DNA of 64,000 bases from Aquimarina mycalae (GCF_029906345.1 NZ_JARYGY010000002.1:587901-651900), one strand, 5' to 3'; numbered from the stretch's first letter, positions 18,716 to 27,564 are shown. A program made the numbers and translations. The notes: generated by a model not told the origin, from the sequence alone.

Positions 18716-21082
18716 CTAGTTTTTATCATCAATTCTATCCTGTTCTTCTTCAGAAACATTACCTCTTTTCTTATTTTTATTAAACTTAGAGCCAAAACTA
18801 TAGTTTAACTGTAAGAACACATTTTGCCTTGACCAGTCATTCACAATTGAAGCATTTACATTATCATAATTAATAGTTCCATAGAATTTTCTATTCAGAA
18901 TTTCCTCAAACTCTATACTTACTTTTAATCGATCACTTAAAAATTTCTTACTAAGCGAAACGTCAATACCAGCTATCCATTCATACTCGATTTGCCCTTC
19001 TAATCCGCCAGTACTATAATACCCTGAAATTTCAGAATTTATTCCCCAAGGCAGCTTATACTCTGCACTCGTAAACCAGGTTAAACTCCATTGTGACAAA
19101 TCTAAAGCTGGAGTTAATCTTTCTGATCGATATTCATTGTAATTTACAATAACTCCTGTATAACCATCCAACCCTTTTATAAAATCCAAGGGACCAAATA
19201 AACTAGCACTAATATTGTTGTTTTCAGCTAGATTAATAACAGAACGAGATGTTTCTGCGGATGCATCATTTTGTGTTATAATTTCGAAAAGTGCATCTGT
19301 TGTTCTTCCATAACTTACACTAAAAAATGGTTGATCTTCATAAGTAAGGTTAAGACGATAGCTATTTGTAAAAGCTGGTTTTAGGTTCGGATTTCCTTCT
19401 TCGAATGTAAAAGGGTCATAATAATATACAAATGAGTTTAAAGAACTATATGATGGTCGTTGTATTCTGTAGCTATATGCCAAATTTATTCCAATTTTTT
19501 CTGTAATTTCTCTACCAAGACTGGCACTAGGAAAAAACTTAGAAATAGTTCTCGTTCTTGTTTCATTCTGTGTAACTGATGTTCCTTCGGTATTACTTTC
19601 TTCCCAACGTAACCCTCCAGAGAAAGACCATTTATTATACTTAGCGTTAAACTTTGAGTAAATTGCCAAAATATTTTCATCAATTAAAAATCTATTACTT
19701 TGATTTACATTATTCACAAACTCGCCTTGATCATTCTCTACAAATGCTTGTAAATCACTATCAGAGTTTATCATTGAATACTTAGTTCCAAAACCCCAAC
19801 TAAAATTATCATTCTGTGTACGTTTATAATCGCCTTTATAAGTAAAAATTTCATAATCTGCATTCTGAAAATATCGTTGATTATCATAATCTACAATACT
19901 CTGTTCTACCTTAAATAAATTGTTTTCATTATCAAATGAATAATCTATATAATTAAAATCCAGAGTTATTTTATTTTTTTGATCATCATATTCATAATAA
20001 GGGTTTATCGTATAGGTCACTCGATCTCTATCAAAACTATTATCTGTCAACAATTCTGTCTCAGACACATCATCGATAATGATTGTACTATTTTCGGTAA
20101 TACGATCAGAAATTGACTGAATTCTATTTGCGTTTACTCCAAGAGTATTTTTATCATTTAAGTAATAATCCAAACCTGCACTTATTCTAAATGTTTCGGG
20201 ATCAAATGGAGAAATTGAAGTTTGATTATATGTTTCATCAAGTACTTGTCTGGATATAATTAAATCTTCTCTCCAAGATGACTTCATATATCCTGCGCTA
20301 GCTTGCCAATTCAACTTATTTTTATAGCTTGCTATAGAAGCACTAGTACCGTATACAAAATCCTCTACATAACCAGTAGTAGCTTTAATATTTCCGTGAG
20401 TTCCTAATTTTACATTTTTTTTCAGAATGATATTTATAATAGGACCCGAACCTTCTGCATCATACTCTGCTCCAGGCTGCTGAATCAGTTCTACTCTTGC
20501 TATATTATCCGCTGGCATCTCTCTTAGTAGAGAAGAAACATCCATATAATCTGTTGTTTTTCCATTAATCAGAATTCTAATATTTCCTTGACCTCCATAA
20601 CTTAAATTCCCATTAGTCACAATAACTCCTGGAACCTTTTTCATTACATCTTGTAAATTCGTATTAATCATTTCTGACTTTTCGATATCGACAATTAATT
20701 TTTCTGCAGTCTGCTTAATAATTGGTTTTTTATAAGTAATTAATACTTCATCTAATTGTTCTGATTGTAATACAAAATTTATAGTTAACTCTTTCCCTTC
20801 ATTACTCAAACTAAAAGCTTCTGAAGTTTTAGTATCATACCCTAACATTGACACTTCAATTCGATAACTGCCTGCTCCAATGTTTTCGAAAAAGTAAGCT
20901 CCTTTTTCACTGGTTGCCATTGCAGAAATTGCAGTATCTGTTTTCTCTTGATAAAGAATAACATTAGCAAAAACCAAAGATTCCTGATTTTGATCTGTAA
21001 CATTCCCTGTAATTGAGTTCTGTGCACTCATCGTTTTTATTGCTATAAGCAGAATACATACAAGTATTTTTTTGAATTCCAT
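18716..21082 (-). CDS. TonB-dependent receptor-like outer-membrane protein
   Basis: 788 residues. Signal peptide cleaved after MSA; carboxypeptidase-regulatory-like domain at about 22-105 (ITGNVTDQNQESLVFANVI); plug-like domain at about 125-220 (VMKKVPGVIV, GQGNIRILINGK, DAEGSGPIINIILKK); then a beta-barrel of the OMP_b-brl_3 type with aromatic C-terminal strands. It heads an operon with the serine hydrolase (7-base gap), kinase and regulator. The cargo is unknown. Association with a periplasmic or lipoprotein hydrolase and a two-component pair suggests sensing of an outside compound; that is inference. Confidence 0.9.
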   Translation of the reverse strand: MEFKKILVCILLIAIKTMSAQNSITGNVTDQNQESLVFANVILYQEKTDTAISAMATSEKGAYFFENIGAGSYRIEVSMLGYDTKTSEAFSLSNEGKELTINFVLQSEQLDEVLITYKKPIIKQTAEKLIVDIEKSEMINTNLQDVMKKVPGVIVTNGNLSYGGQGNIRILINGKTTDYMDVSSLLREMPADNIARVELIQQPGAEYDAEGSGPIINIILKKNVKLGTHGNIKATTGYVEDFVYGTSASIASYKNKLNWQASAGYMKSSWREDLIISRQVLDETYNQTSISPFDPETFRISAGLDYYLNDKNTLGVNANRIQSISDRITENSTIIIDDVSETELLTDNSFDRDRVTYTINPYYEYDDQKNKITLDFNYIDYSFDNENNLFKVEQSIVDYDNQRYFQNADYEIFTYKGDYKRTQNDNFSWGFGTKYSMINSDSDLQAFVENDQGEFVNNVNQSNRFLIDENILAIYSKFNAKYNKWSFSGGLRWEESNTEGTSVTQNETRTRTISKFFPSASLGREITEKIGINLAYSYRIQRPSYSSLNSFVYYYDPFTFEEGNPNLKPAFTNSYRLNLTYEDQPFFSVSYGRTTDALFEIITQNDASAETSRSVINLAENNNISASLFGPLDFIKGLDGYTGVIVNYNEYRSERLTPALDLSQWSLTWFTSAEYKLPWGINSEISGYYSTGGLEGQIEYEWIAGIDVSLSKKFLSDRLKVSIEFEEILNRKFYGTINYDNVNASIVNDWSRQNVFLQLNYSFGSKFNKNKKRGNVSEEEQDRIDDKN

Positions 21083-21111
21083 AACTTTTCGTTTCTTGAT
21101 TGATGATGAAA

Positions 21112-21142
21112 CAAATGTAGATTCGTATTATCCTATTATAAA
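21112..21142 (-). promoter_or_regulatory. Promoter of the receptor-hydrolase-kinase operon
   Basis: On the minus strand TACATTTG (21112-21119) matches the -7 consensus, with TTTA at the correct 19-bp distance for -33 (21139-21142). The start would be near 21105, giving a leader of about 23 nt. Confidence 0.6.
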
Positions 21143-21200
21143 GTAGATTCTGCCCAAATGGGTCAAAAAACAGTTTAATGGGTATCAATTTACTTTAAGA

Positions 21201-21237
21201 TTTAAAAACAAAAAAGAGGAGCAATTGCTCCTCTTTT
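21201..21237 (-). terminator. Terminator of the XRE regulator gene
   Basis: AAAAGAGGAGCAA and TTGCTCCTCTTTT (21212-21237) form a perfect 26-base palindrome, followed on the minus strand by TTTTTGTTTTT-like sequence. Confidence 0.8.
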
Positions 21238-21260
21238 AACCATTTCTTATACCATAAAAG

Positions 21261-22019
21261 TTACCTCATCTTTTCTTTCATTTTAAGCAACTCTTGTTCG
21301 ATCATTTGTAATTTACCTTCCATACCATCCGCAAATTCTGGGATACGTTTACAAAACACATAACGAACTCTCCACATTTCCTTAATTTTCGAAATCGGAT
21401 ATTCGTCATCTTCAATATTTTTATGATCAGCTCTTAGGACTACATTATTATTAGTAATATAAAGTCTTCTAAAAATCAATTTAGTATCTGTTAAGACAAT
21501 TACAAGCGTTCCGTTGTTTAGTTTTTTAATTACATCATTAGGAACTTTCTCTCCAACAACGATATCTTTTGGATAAAATCCCTGATCGTGATTGGTCATT
21601 TCTAAATTTAAGACTGTATAGGCTCTAAACTCTTTTGAAGGATTGACTGGCAATTGCACCGTAGGAAGTTCTTTTACAAAATTCTCCTTATCATATAAAG
21701 ATATATATTCATGAGAAGTACTTTCTGTAATACATGGAATCAATGCAAATTGTTCACGTTTGACATCTTCTGCATAAGTAGTAAGATCTCCTTTAAATTT
21801 TAAAAGTTCATTTACGGTAAGATCACCTGTTAATAGCTTGTCAATTTCAATGCTAAAATAATTAGCTATTTTTATGATCGTATCTATTTTTGGTTCACTT
21901 CTACCTTCCTCATAAGCCCCCAAAGTCCCTCTTTTCAGGTCAAAAAGCTCTGCAAATGCTTGTTGACTTAAACTTTTAACACTTCTAATTTTTTTAATAT
22001 TTTTTCCAAAAAATGACAT
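21261..22019 (-). CDS. XRE-family regulator with S24-like C-terminal region
   Basis: 252 residues from ATG 22019; an upstream TTG at 22040 is less likely. The N-terminal Cro/CI helix-turn-helix (about 5-62) shows LSQQAFAELFDLKRGTLGAYEEGRSEPK. The C-terminal half (about 115-215) resembles the LexA/CI S24 fold (FYPKDIVVGEK, NGTLVIVL, IFRRLYI) but I see no clear Ser-Lys protease pair. A short coiled coil ends it. It is divergent from the PspA-flotillin cluster, and the region between carries repeated TTGCTAATTTTA-like boxes, so it may regulate both itself and that cluster. Confidence 0.85.
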   Translation of the reverse strand: MSFFGKNIKKIRSVKSLSQQAFAELFDLKRGTLGAYEEGRSEPKIDTIIKIANYFSIEIDKLLTGDLTVNELLKFKGDLTTYAEDVKREQFALIPCITESTSHEYISLYDKENFVKELPTVQLPVNPSKEFRAYTVLNLEMTNHDQGFYPKDIVVGEKVPNDVIKKLNNGTLVIVLTDTKLIFRRLYITNNNVVLRADHKNIEDDEYPISKIKEMWRVRYVFCKRIPEFADGMEGKLQMIEQELLKMKEKMR

Positions 22020-22020
22020 T

Positions 22021-22245
22021 TTTGCTAATTTTATTTGCAATTATAAAAATTTATTGTACATTTACACTAACAATATTAGCTAATATATTTCAATAATGCT
22101 AATTTTAGTAGAAATACTTTTATAAGGTATACTGGTTTTGGGCAAAACTAGAGACATTACTAAAAATTTTAGCAAACAACTAATTCATTAACTTATAAAA
22201 ACAACATACCCATGATAGTCATCGTACAATATCTTGCTAATTTAG
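22021..22245. promoter_or_regulatory. Repeated boxes between the XRE gene and the PspA cluster
   Basis: A TTTGCTAATTTTA-like box occurs at 22021-22033 (+), 22096-22108 (+), 22167-22176 (-) and 22234-22245 (+), and a perfect 14-bp palindrome ATATTAGCTAATAT lies at 22073-22086. They share GCTAA. The spacing fits multiple operator sites for a dimeric helix-turn-helix protein. This 306-bp gap otherwise holds only a doubtful small ORF. Confidence 0.5.
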
Positions 22246-22283
22246 CCGTCGATATAATAGAAAAGTTATCTTACTTTTTGTAA
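22212..22283 (+). CDS. Possible 23-residue peptide
   Basis: ATG at 22212 opens a frame encoding MIVIVQYLANLAVDIIEKL followed by SYFL and a TAA. It lies in the leader of the PspA cluster and overlaps one of the repeated boxes. It could be a leader peptide or chance; no support beyond the open frame. Confidence 0.18.
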   Translation: MIVIVQYLANLAVDIIEKLSYFL

Positions 22284-22346
22284 TATTGATATAGTGTCAG
22301 CAACTAGAAATAAATTACTAATTATCAATCAAAAAACAACCATCAC

Positions 22347-22742
22347 ATGCAAGATCACTTCCAACTGGTGAAAGATTATTTACTGAAGCTTAATTTTAAT
22401 ATAGTTCATGAAAATGAAAGAGATGGAATTATAATGATCAGTAAAGAAAATGAAGGAATTAAAAACCTTATTCTTGGTGTAGCATTACCAATTTTGATTA
22501 TAGAACAGCACATATTCAATATCAAAAACAAAAATGAAATTGTATATCGCAGTTTACTTCAAAAAAACAGAGATATCGTTCACGGAGCATTTGTTCTAGA
22601 CGAAACTGGAGAGAAAGTAATCTTTAGAGATACGCTACAATTAGAAAATTTGGATCTCAACGAATTGGAAGGAACATTAAATTCATTAGGTCTATTATTG
22701 AGTGAATACTCGCAACAAATTATAAATTTTTCAAAATATTAA
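22347..22742 (+). CDS. YbjN-like domain protein
   Basis: 131 residues, soluble, alpha/beta. The pattern of an N-terminal helix (FQLVKDYLLKLNFNI), strands, a central NEIVYRSLLQKNRDIVHGAFVLDE segment and a C-terminal helix resembles the YbjN / type III chaperone-like fold, often called a sensory transduction regulator. No catalytic residues are expected. It is the first gene of the stress cluster, 4 bases before pspA, so it probably acts with it. Confidence 0.65.
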   Translation: MQDHFQLVKDYLLKLNFNIVHENERDGIIMISKENEGIKNLILGVALPILIIEQHIFNIKNKNEIVYRSLLQKNRDIVHGAFVLDETGEKVIFRDTLQLENLDLNELEGTLNSLGLLLSEYSQQIINFSKY

Positions 22743-22746
22743 TACT

Positions 22747-23460
22747 ATGAACTTTTTCAAAAGACTATTTAAAATAGGTGAAGCTGAAGCACATTCTGCT
22801 ATCGATAAAATGGAGGATCCTATAAAAATGACAGAGCAAGGGATTCGTGACATGAAAATTGATCTCGAGAAAAGTCTTGAAGCATTAGCGCAAGTAAAAG
22901 CGTTAGCGATTAGATCTAAAAACGACACTGAAGAGTTTGCTGCCAAAGCAGAGGATTACCAACAAAAAGCAATGCTTATACTTAAAAAAGCACAAAGCGG
23001 TGATCTTGAAACTGCAGAAGCAGATCGTCTTGCAAAAGAAGCTTTAATCAAAAAAGAAGAATCCTTACAACATGTAACACGTGGTAAAGGTGAAACAGAA
23101 AAATTTGATAATTCTGTCTCTCAACTTGAAAAAAATGTACAAGAGATCAAACAGAATATTAGCAAATGGGAAAACGAATTAAAAACCCTGAAAGCTCGTG
23201 TAAAAGTATCTGCTGCTACAAAAAATGTAAATAAGCAAATGGCAGAAATCGATAGCTCTAGTACAGTTTCTATGTTAGAGCGAATGAAAGACAAAGTAAA
23301 TCAAGAAGAAGCCTTAGCAGAAGCTTATGGAGATATTGCAAATGCTTCTAAATCGATTGATGATGAGCTAGACAAAGCTGCTGATGCTACAGAAACAACA
23401 GCCGAAGATGATTTAGCAAAATTAAAAGAACAATTAGGATTGAATGACAAAAAGAAATAA
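22747..23460 (+). CDS. pspA: PspA/IM30 family protein
   Basis: 237 residues, nearly all helical coiled coil. The N-terminus MNFFKRLFKIGEAEAHSAIDKMEDP includes the amphipathic helix and the DP that mark the PspA/Vipp1 family, which are ESCRT-III-like membrane-repair proteins. It sits within a set of PspA partner genes: YbjN, YbjQ, NfeD-like and flotillin, as in many membrane-stress clusters. Bacterial PspA binds stressed inner membrane and limits proton leak; the same role is assumed here. Confidence 0.9.
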   Translation: MNFFKRLFKIGEAEAHSAIDKMEDPIKMTEQGIRDMKIDLEKSLEALAQVKALAIRSKNDTEEFAAKAEDYQQKAMLILKKAQSGDLETAEADRLAKEALIKKEESLQHVTRGKGETEKFDNSVSQLEKNVQEIKQNISKWENELKTLKARVKVSAATKNVNKQMAEIDSSSTVSMLERMKDKVNQEEALAEAYGDIANASKSIDDELDKAADATETTAEDDLAKLKEQLGLNDKKK

Positions 23461-23519
23461 GTAAAAACTAAACACTTTTGGTCTATTCAGTTTACGTATA
23501 ACATATAAAACTAATAGCC

Positions 23520-23834
23520 ATGATAATTTCAACAACAGAGACAGTACCCAATAAAGAGATTACCCAAATTTTAGGAATTGCAAGAGGCAGTACCGTTAGA
23601 GCCAGAAATATTGGTAGAGATGTATTTGCTGGATTAAAAAATATTGTAGGAGGTGAAATCGAGGAGTACACCAAGCTACAAGCGCAATCCCGAGAACAAG
23701 CCATGCAAAGAATGGTGCGTGATGCACAAAATTTAGGTGCTGATGGGGTAATAAATGTGCGACTTACGACATCAATGGTTATGCAAGGTGCATCAGAGAT
23801 ACTTGCATACGGAACAGCAGTGAAATTTAAATAA
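23520..23834 (+). CDS. YbjQ/UPF0145 family protein
   Basis: 104 residues. It shows the YbjQ signature: a start MIISTTETVPNKEITQILGIARG, then a helix rich in R/E/Q and the end ADGVINVRLTTSMVMQGASEILAYGTAV. The family forms small pentameric-type assemblies and is sometimes labelled heavy-metal-binding, but its function is uncertain. It belongs to the PspA cluster, 59 bases after pspA. Confidence 0.9.
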   Translation: MIISTTETVPNKEITQILGIARGSTVRARNIGRDVFAGLKNIVGGEIEEYTKLQAQSREQAMQRMVRDAQNLGADGVINVRLTTSMVMQGASEILAYGTAVKFK

Positions 23835-23841
23835 CATCATT

Positions 23842-23958
23842 ATGGAAATATTATTTATAGCACTGTTCTGGATAATAATACTGATTCTCCTTGTCTATTT
23901 GATATTTAGGAGAATCAGAATCAAAGAAACTGAAGACTTTGAAAAAAGGGATAATTAA
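23842..23958 (+). CDS. 38-residue single-pass membrane protein
   Basis: ATG at 23842, seven bases after the YbjQ stop, encodes MEILFIALFWIIILILLVYL then a basic and acidic tail (FRRIRIKETEDFEKRDN). That is one membrane helix with a positive inside flank. It fits tightly between YbjQ and the NfeD-like gene on the same strand, which supports it as real. Small membrane proteins (PspD-like) are known in other PspA systems; a role as membrane partner is inference. Confidence 0.65.
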   Translation: MEILFIALFWIIILILLVYLIFRRIRIKETEDFEKRDN

Positions 23959-23990
23959 ACGACAAATTAACTAACTAAACAACTACAACT

Positions 23991-24689
23991 TTGAAGGAAT
24001 TAGTAGACATAGCCTTTTCGCCAGTTAACGCATTTTTCTCCATAATGTGTATTGCGCTAATATTATATTGGATTCTAACCATTCTAACTGGTCTGGATTT
24101 AGATTTTTTTGATGTAGAATTTGACGCTTCAACCGATATAGATTTAGATGTGGATATGGACGCGGATGTTGATAATTACAATCCAGATGTAGATTTACCA
24201 CAAAAAAACCTAAATACAGAAGTTCAATCAGAAAGTGTTGGTGTACAATTTTTAAGGTATTTCAATTTTGATGAATTACCACTAATGTTCATGTTAACCA
24301 TCTTATTTTTTTCGATCTGGTTTATTTCAATAAACATAACACATACTTTTGGTTGGCAATCTAACTGGTTAGGGTTTCTAATGTTGATTCCAAATTTAAT
24401 TATAAGTCTTTTCATTACTAAACTTCTAACCAAACCTATTGCAAAATTGTATCGAATGATAGATCATAAAGGCGAAGAAGAAATTGACTTTCTTGGACGA
24501 AGGTGTATCGTGAAATCTCCAGTATCTGGTGAAAAATTAGGTCAAATAGAAGTAATGGTAAAAGGTGACCCTATAAGAGTTCAAGCAAAAGGATTCAAAG
24601 GAGCATCTATTACTTCTGGAGAAGAAGCTTTGATCGTTAATGAATCTAAAGACAAAAAATATTACTTAATAGAAAAATTTCAATCATAA
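23991..24689 (+). CDS. NfeD-like/YqiJ membrane protein
   Basis: 232 residues. Start is TTG at 23991; the next in-frame ATG (codon 19) would cut the first membrane helix. Helix at about 13-33, then a strikingly Asp-rich stretch at about 36-68 (DLDLDVDMDADVDNYNPDVD-like), helices at about 95-112 and 124-145, and a C-terminal OB-like domain (about 160-232; RRCIVKSPVSGEKLGQIEV). This matches YqiJ/NfeD2-type proteins that pair with flotillins. It lies 25 bases before the flotillin gene. Confidence 0.82.
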   Translation: MKELVDIAFSPVNAFFSIMCIALILYWILTILTGLDLDFFDVEFDASTDIDLDVDMDADVDNYNPDVDLPQKNLNTEVQSESVGVQFLRYFNFDELPLMFMLTILFFSIWFISINITHTFGWQSNWLGFLMLIPNLIISLFITKLLTKPIAKLYRMIDHKGEEEIDFLGRRCIVKSPVSGEKLGQIEVMVKGDPIRVQAKGFKGASITSGEEALIVNESKDKKYYLIEKFQS

Positions 24690-24714
24690 TAACCAACAAA
24701 AAATTTAAATTAAT

Positions 24715-26772
24715 ATGTTAGAGAAATCATCATTAATAGTCTTGGTAGCTATAGTAATAGTTGCCTTTGGATTGATTGTATGGATAATATCAATGTACAA
24801 AAAAATTATCCAGGGGAAAGTTTTGGTACGAACTGGTGCAGGTGGAACAAAGGTCTATTTCAATGCTGGATTAGTAGTTCCAGTACTTCATAAAATGGAA
24901 ATAATGGACATTTCCGTAAAAAAACTTGAAATCGAAAGAAGCGGTGTAAATGGCCTTATCTGTAAAGATAATATTCGAGCAGATATCAAAGTAGCATTCT
25001 TTGTACGTGTAAATAAATCAAAAGCTGATATTATTAATGTCGCACAAACTATAGGTTGTGCAAGAGCTTCAGAAATTGAGGTTCTACGTAATTTATTTGA
25101 TGCTAAATTCTCGGAAGCGTTAAAAACCGTGGGGAAAAAATTCGAATTCGTAGAACTATATGAAGCTAGACGTGAATTTAGAGATGAGATTGTAAATATC
25201 ATTGGTACAGATCTTAATGGATACATTCTGGATGATTGTGCGATTGATGATTTAGAGCAAACATCATTAAGCGTTATGAATGCTGATAATATTCTTGATG
25301 CAGAAGGAATTAAAAAGATTACAGAATTAACTGCTGCCCAAAATGTAAAATCTAACCTTATCAAACGAGATGAGGAAAAAGTAATTCGCAAACAAGATGT
25401 AGAAGCACGTGAAGCAATTCTGGAATTAGATAAGCAGTTAGCTGAAAAAGAAGAACAACAAAGAAGAGAGATCGCAAATATTAAAGCTCGTGAAGAAGCT
25501 GAAATATTAAAAGTATCAGAAGAAGAACGCTTAAAATCCGAGTCTGCTCGTATATCTACAGAAGAAAAAGTCAAAGTAGCTGAAGAAAATATGCAGCGCC
25601 AGATTATTGTTGCAGAGAAAAACAAACAACGTACTGATGCGGTAGAAACCGAAAGAGTAGAAAAAGATAGAATGCTTGAAGCTACAGAACGTGAACGTAT
25701 TGTAACATTAGCCCAAATAGAAAAAGAGAAAGTAGTAGAGGTTGAGAAGAAAAACATTCAGGATGTAATTAGAGATCGAGTAATGTTAGAAAAAGGAGTG
25801 GTAGAAGAGCAAGAAAACATGAAAGACATCGAAGCTTTTAAAACTGCTGATCGTGAGAAACAAGTAAAAATTACAATTGCAGAAGCAAATGCAGAAGAAG
25901 CATTGATTTCTACAATCAAAGCAGCTGAAGCACAAAAAGAAGCTGCTAAACAACAAGCCGAAGAAATTAATATCGAAGCACAAGCACAGAAAGAGGCAAG
26001 TGAAAAAGAAGCAGAAGCTCGTAAGACATTAGCCGAAGCAAAAGCAAAAGAAGAAGCAACTATCGGTATGTCTGAAGCTCAAGTAATGCATGCAAAAGCA
26101 GATGCCAATGAACGTCAAGGATTGGTTGAAGCAACTATTATAGAGAAGAAAGCCAAAGCGGAAGCAGCTGGTATTCTTGCAAAAGCAGAGGCTATTAAAG
26201 AAGAAGGCTTAGCTGAAGCGGAAGTAATTAAAGAAAAAGCATTAGCTGATGCTGCCGGAATCGAAGAGAAAGCTGAAGCTATGAAAAAGCTAGACGGTGT
26301 TGGTAAAGAGCACGAAGAGTTTAAACTACGATTAGATAAAGAATTACAAGTTGACTTAGCTCAGATCAATATCCAAAAGGAAATTGCAGATGCACAGGCA
26401 GAAGTAATTGGTGAAGCATTAAAAGCAGCTAATATTGATATTGTTGGTGGAGAAACAATGTTCTTTGATCAAATCGTTGGTCAGATCACCAAAGCCAAAG
26501 GTATCGACAGATTGGTTCAACATTCTGATAATATCCAGGATGTAAAAGATGCAATCTTAGGTAGTGATGATGTAAAAGGTAATCTTTTAGAAAAAGTAAA
26601 AGAATTTGCAACTAAATATGGAGTCTCTTCAGAAGATATCAAGAATTTGACAATCGCCAATATTTTGATGGATCTAAAACAGAAATCAGCTAATGAAGAA
26701 GAGAACAATCTGTTTAGCAATCTTTTTAATCTAGCCAAAGGATTAGGATTATCAGATAAGAAATTGAAGTAG
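24715..26772 (+). CDS. Flotillin-family (SPFH) membrane protein
   Basis: 685 residues, YqiK/flotillin type. A membrane helix at about 4-27 is followed by an SPFH domain (about 28-205; GKVLVRTGAGGTKVYFNAG). Then comes a very long helical stretch (about 215-560) rich in Ala, Glu and Lys, typical of flotillin oligomer rods, and a C-terminal region (about 560-685). It is longer than usual for bacterial flotillins because the rod is extended. It should organise membrane microdomains with the NfeD-like partner just upstream. Confidence 0.92.
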   Translation: MLEKSSLIVLVAIVIVAFGLIVWIISMYKKIIQGKVLVRTGAGGTKVYFNAGLVVPVLHKMEIMDISVKKLEIERSGVNGLICKDNIRADIKVAFFVRVNKSKADIINVAQTIGCARASEIEVLRNLFDAKFSEALKTVGKKFEFVELYEARREFRDEIVNIIGTDLNGYILDDCAIDDLEQTSLSVMNADNILDAEGIKKITELTAAQNVKSNLIKRDEEKVIRKQDVEAREAILELDKQLAEKEEQQRREIANIKAREEAEILKVSEEERLKSESARISTEEKVKVAEENMQRQIIVAEKNKQRTDAVETERVEKDRMLEATERERIVTLAQIEKEKVVEVEKKNIQDVIRDRVMLEKGVVEEQENMKDIEAFKTADREKQVKITIAEANAEEALISTIKAAEAQKEAAKQQAEEINIEAQAQKEASEKEAEARKTLAEAKAKEEATIGMSEAQVMHAKADANERQGLVEATIIEKKAKAEAAGILAKAEAIKEEGLAEAEVIKEKALADAAGIEEKAEAMKKLDGVGKEHEEFKLRLDKELQVDLAQINIQKEIADAQAEVIGEALKAANIDIVGGETMFFDQIVGQITKAKGIDRLVQHSDNIQDVKDAILGSDDVKGNLLEKVKEFATKYGVSSEDIKNLTIANILMDLKQKSANEEENNLFSNLFNLAKGLGLSDKKLK

Positions 26773-26780
26773 TAGCTTAC

Positions 26781-26838
26781 TTCTGTCTTTCCAGAAAAAA
26801 CAGAAAGACAGAAACTCTCCTCCTTACCAAAGGAGGAG
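26781..26838 (+). other. Two hairpins after the flotillin gene
   Basis: TTCTGTCTTTC (26781-26791) pairs with GAAAGACAGAA (26803-26813), then CTCCTCCTT (26817-26825) pairs with AAGGAGGAG (26830-26838). No T-run follows, so an mRNA-processing or stability role is more likely than termination. The rest of the 240-base gap shows nothing. Confidence 0.5.
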
Positions 26839-27015
26839 AATACTTCTTAAGTTCTTCAAAAGATAGTAATGATAATACTCCACAATACTTTATGAATACA
26901 ATCATAAATACATTTTTAGACCCATAAAAGTCAATCCCAGATAGTCCTGAACTCTCTTTGGGGTAGTGAGTGATTGACCAGATGGGATTTGTTTAACTTT
27001 TTAATACGGTTTAAT

Positions 27016-27264
27016 ATGGGATTCGGAGGAGCTCAAGGAATGATTACTTCCTTGAAAAATAATAGTAGAAGAAATAAAAGAGATGCATATGATAGTTGGA
27101 CTAGTTCTGATAAAGAAAGTCAAGGCATCAAAACAGAGCCTGTTTCTGAAGAAATTTTAGAAGAAATTCGAACTAAAATTAAGAAACAAAATCGAATGAG
27201 TACAATTAAAGGTTTGGTAGTTATTGCGATTGGTATCATAATAGCAGCTTGGTTGTTATTCTAA
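27016..27264 (+). CDS. Small tail-anchored protein, copy 1
   Basis: 82 residues from ATG 27016 (the frame is open to 26974 but ATG 27016 gives the same start context as its paralogue). Basic N-terminal part (MITSLKNNSRRNKRDAYDSW), then ESQGIKTEPVSEEILEEIR and a C-terminal membrane helix (IKGLVVIAIGIIIAAWLLF). It is paralogous to the next gene: shared KNN.RR.K..A, ESQGIK.E.VSEE.L.EIR. Family not recognised; similar small proteins in Bacteroidota are unnamed. Confidence 0.7.
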   Translation: MGFGGAQGMITSLKNNSRRNKRDAYDSWTSSDKESQGIKTEPVSEEILEEIRTKIKKQNRMSTIKGLVVIAIGIIIAAWLLF

Positions 27265-27300
27265 AAGATCATTGAAATACAAATTATAAACGGAAAGCTT

Positions 27301-27564
27301 ATGAGTGCAATTTCGGGAATGAACATTTCGATGAAGAATAATAATCGAAGAACTAAAAAAGAAGCGTTTAGTCATATCAGCGGAACATCTGATAATGAAA
27401 GTCAAGGTATCAAAATAGAAGCAGTTTCAGAAGAAACGTTGATAGAGATTAGACAAAAAATGAAGCAACAACAAAAGAGTGCAAAAAAACGAAATATCCT
27501 TGTTGCTATCATAAGTCTATTTCTATTTGTTCTAATCGTATGGGCAACATTATCACAAATGTAA
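27301..27564 (+). CDS. Small tail-anchored protein, copy 2
   Basis: 87 residues, tandem paralogue of the gene before it, 36 bases downstream. Same layout: basic start (MNISMKNNNRRTKKEAFSH), ESQGIKIEAVSEETLIEIR core, and one membrane helix at the C-terminus (ILVAIISLFLFVLIVWATL). Gene duplication inside the stress cluster is the simplest explanation. No function is known to me. Confidence 0.72.
   Translation: MSAISGMNISMKNNNRRTKKEAFSHISGTSDNESQGIKIEAVSEETLIEIRQKMKQQQKSAKKRNILVAIISLFLFVLIVWATLSQM

Noticed and set aside
24888-25757. Leftward 289-codon frame inside the flotillin gene
   Set aside because: Serine/phenylalanine-rich reading of the flotillin helix on the other strand; such mirror frames are common over Glu/Lys-rich coding DNA.
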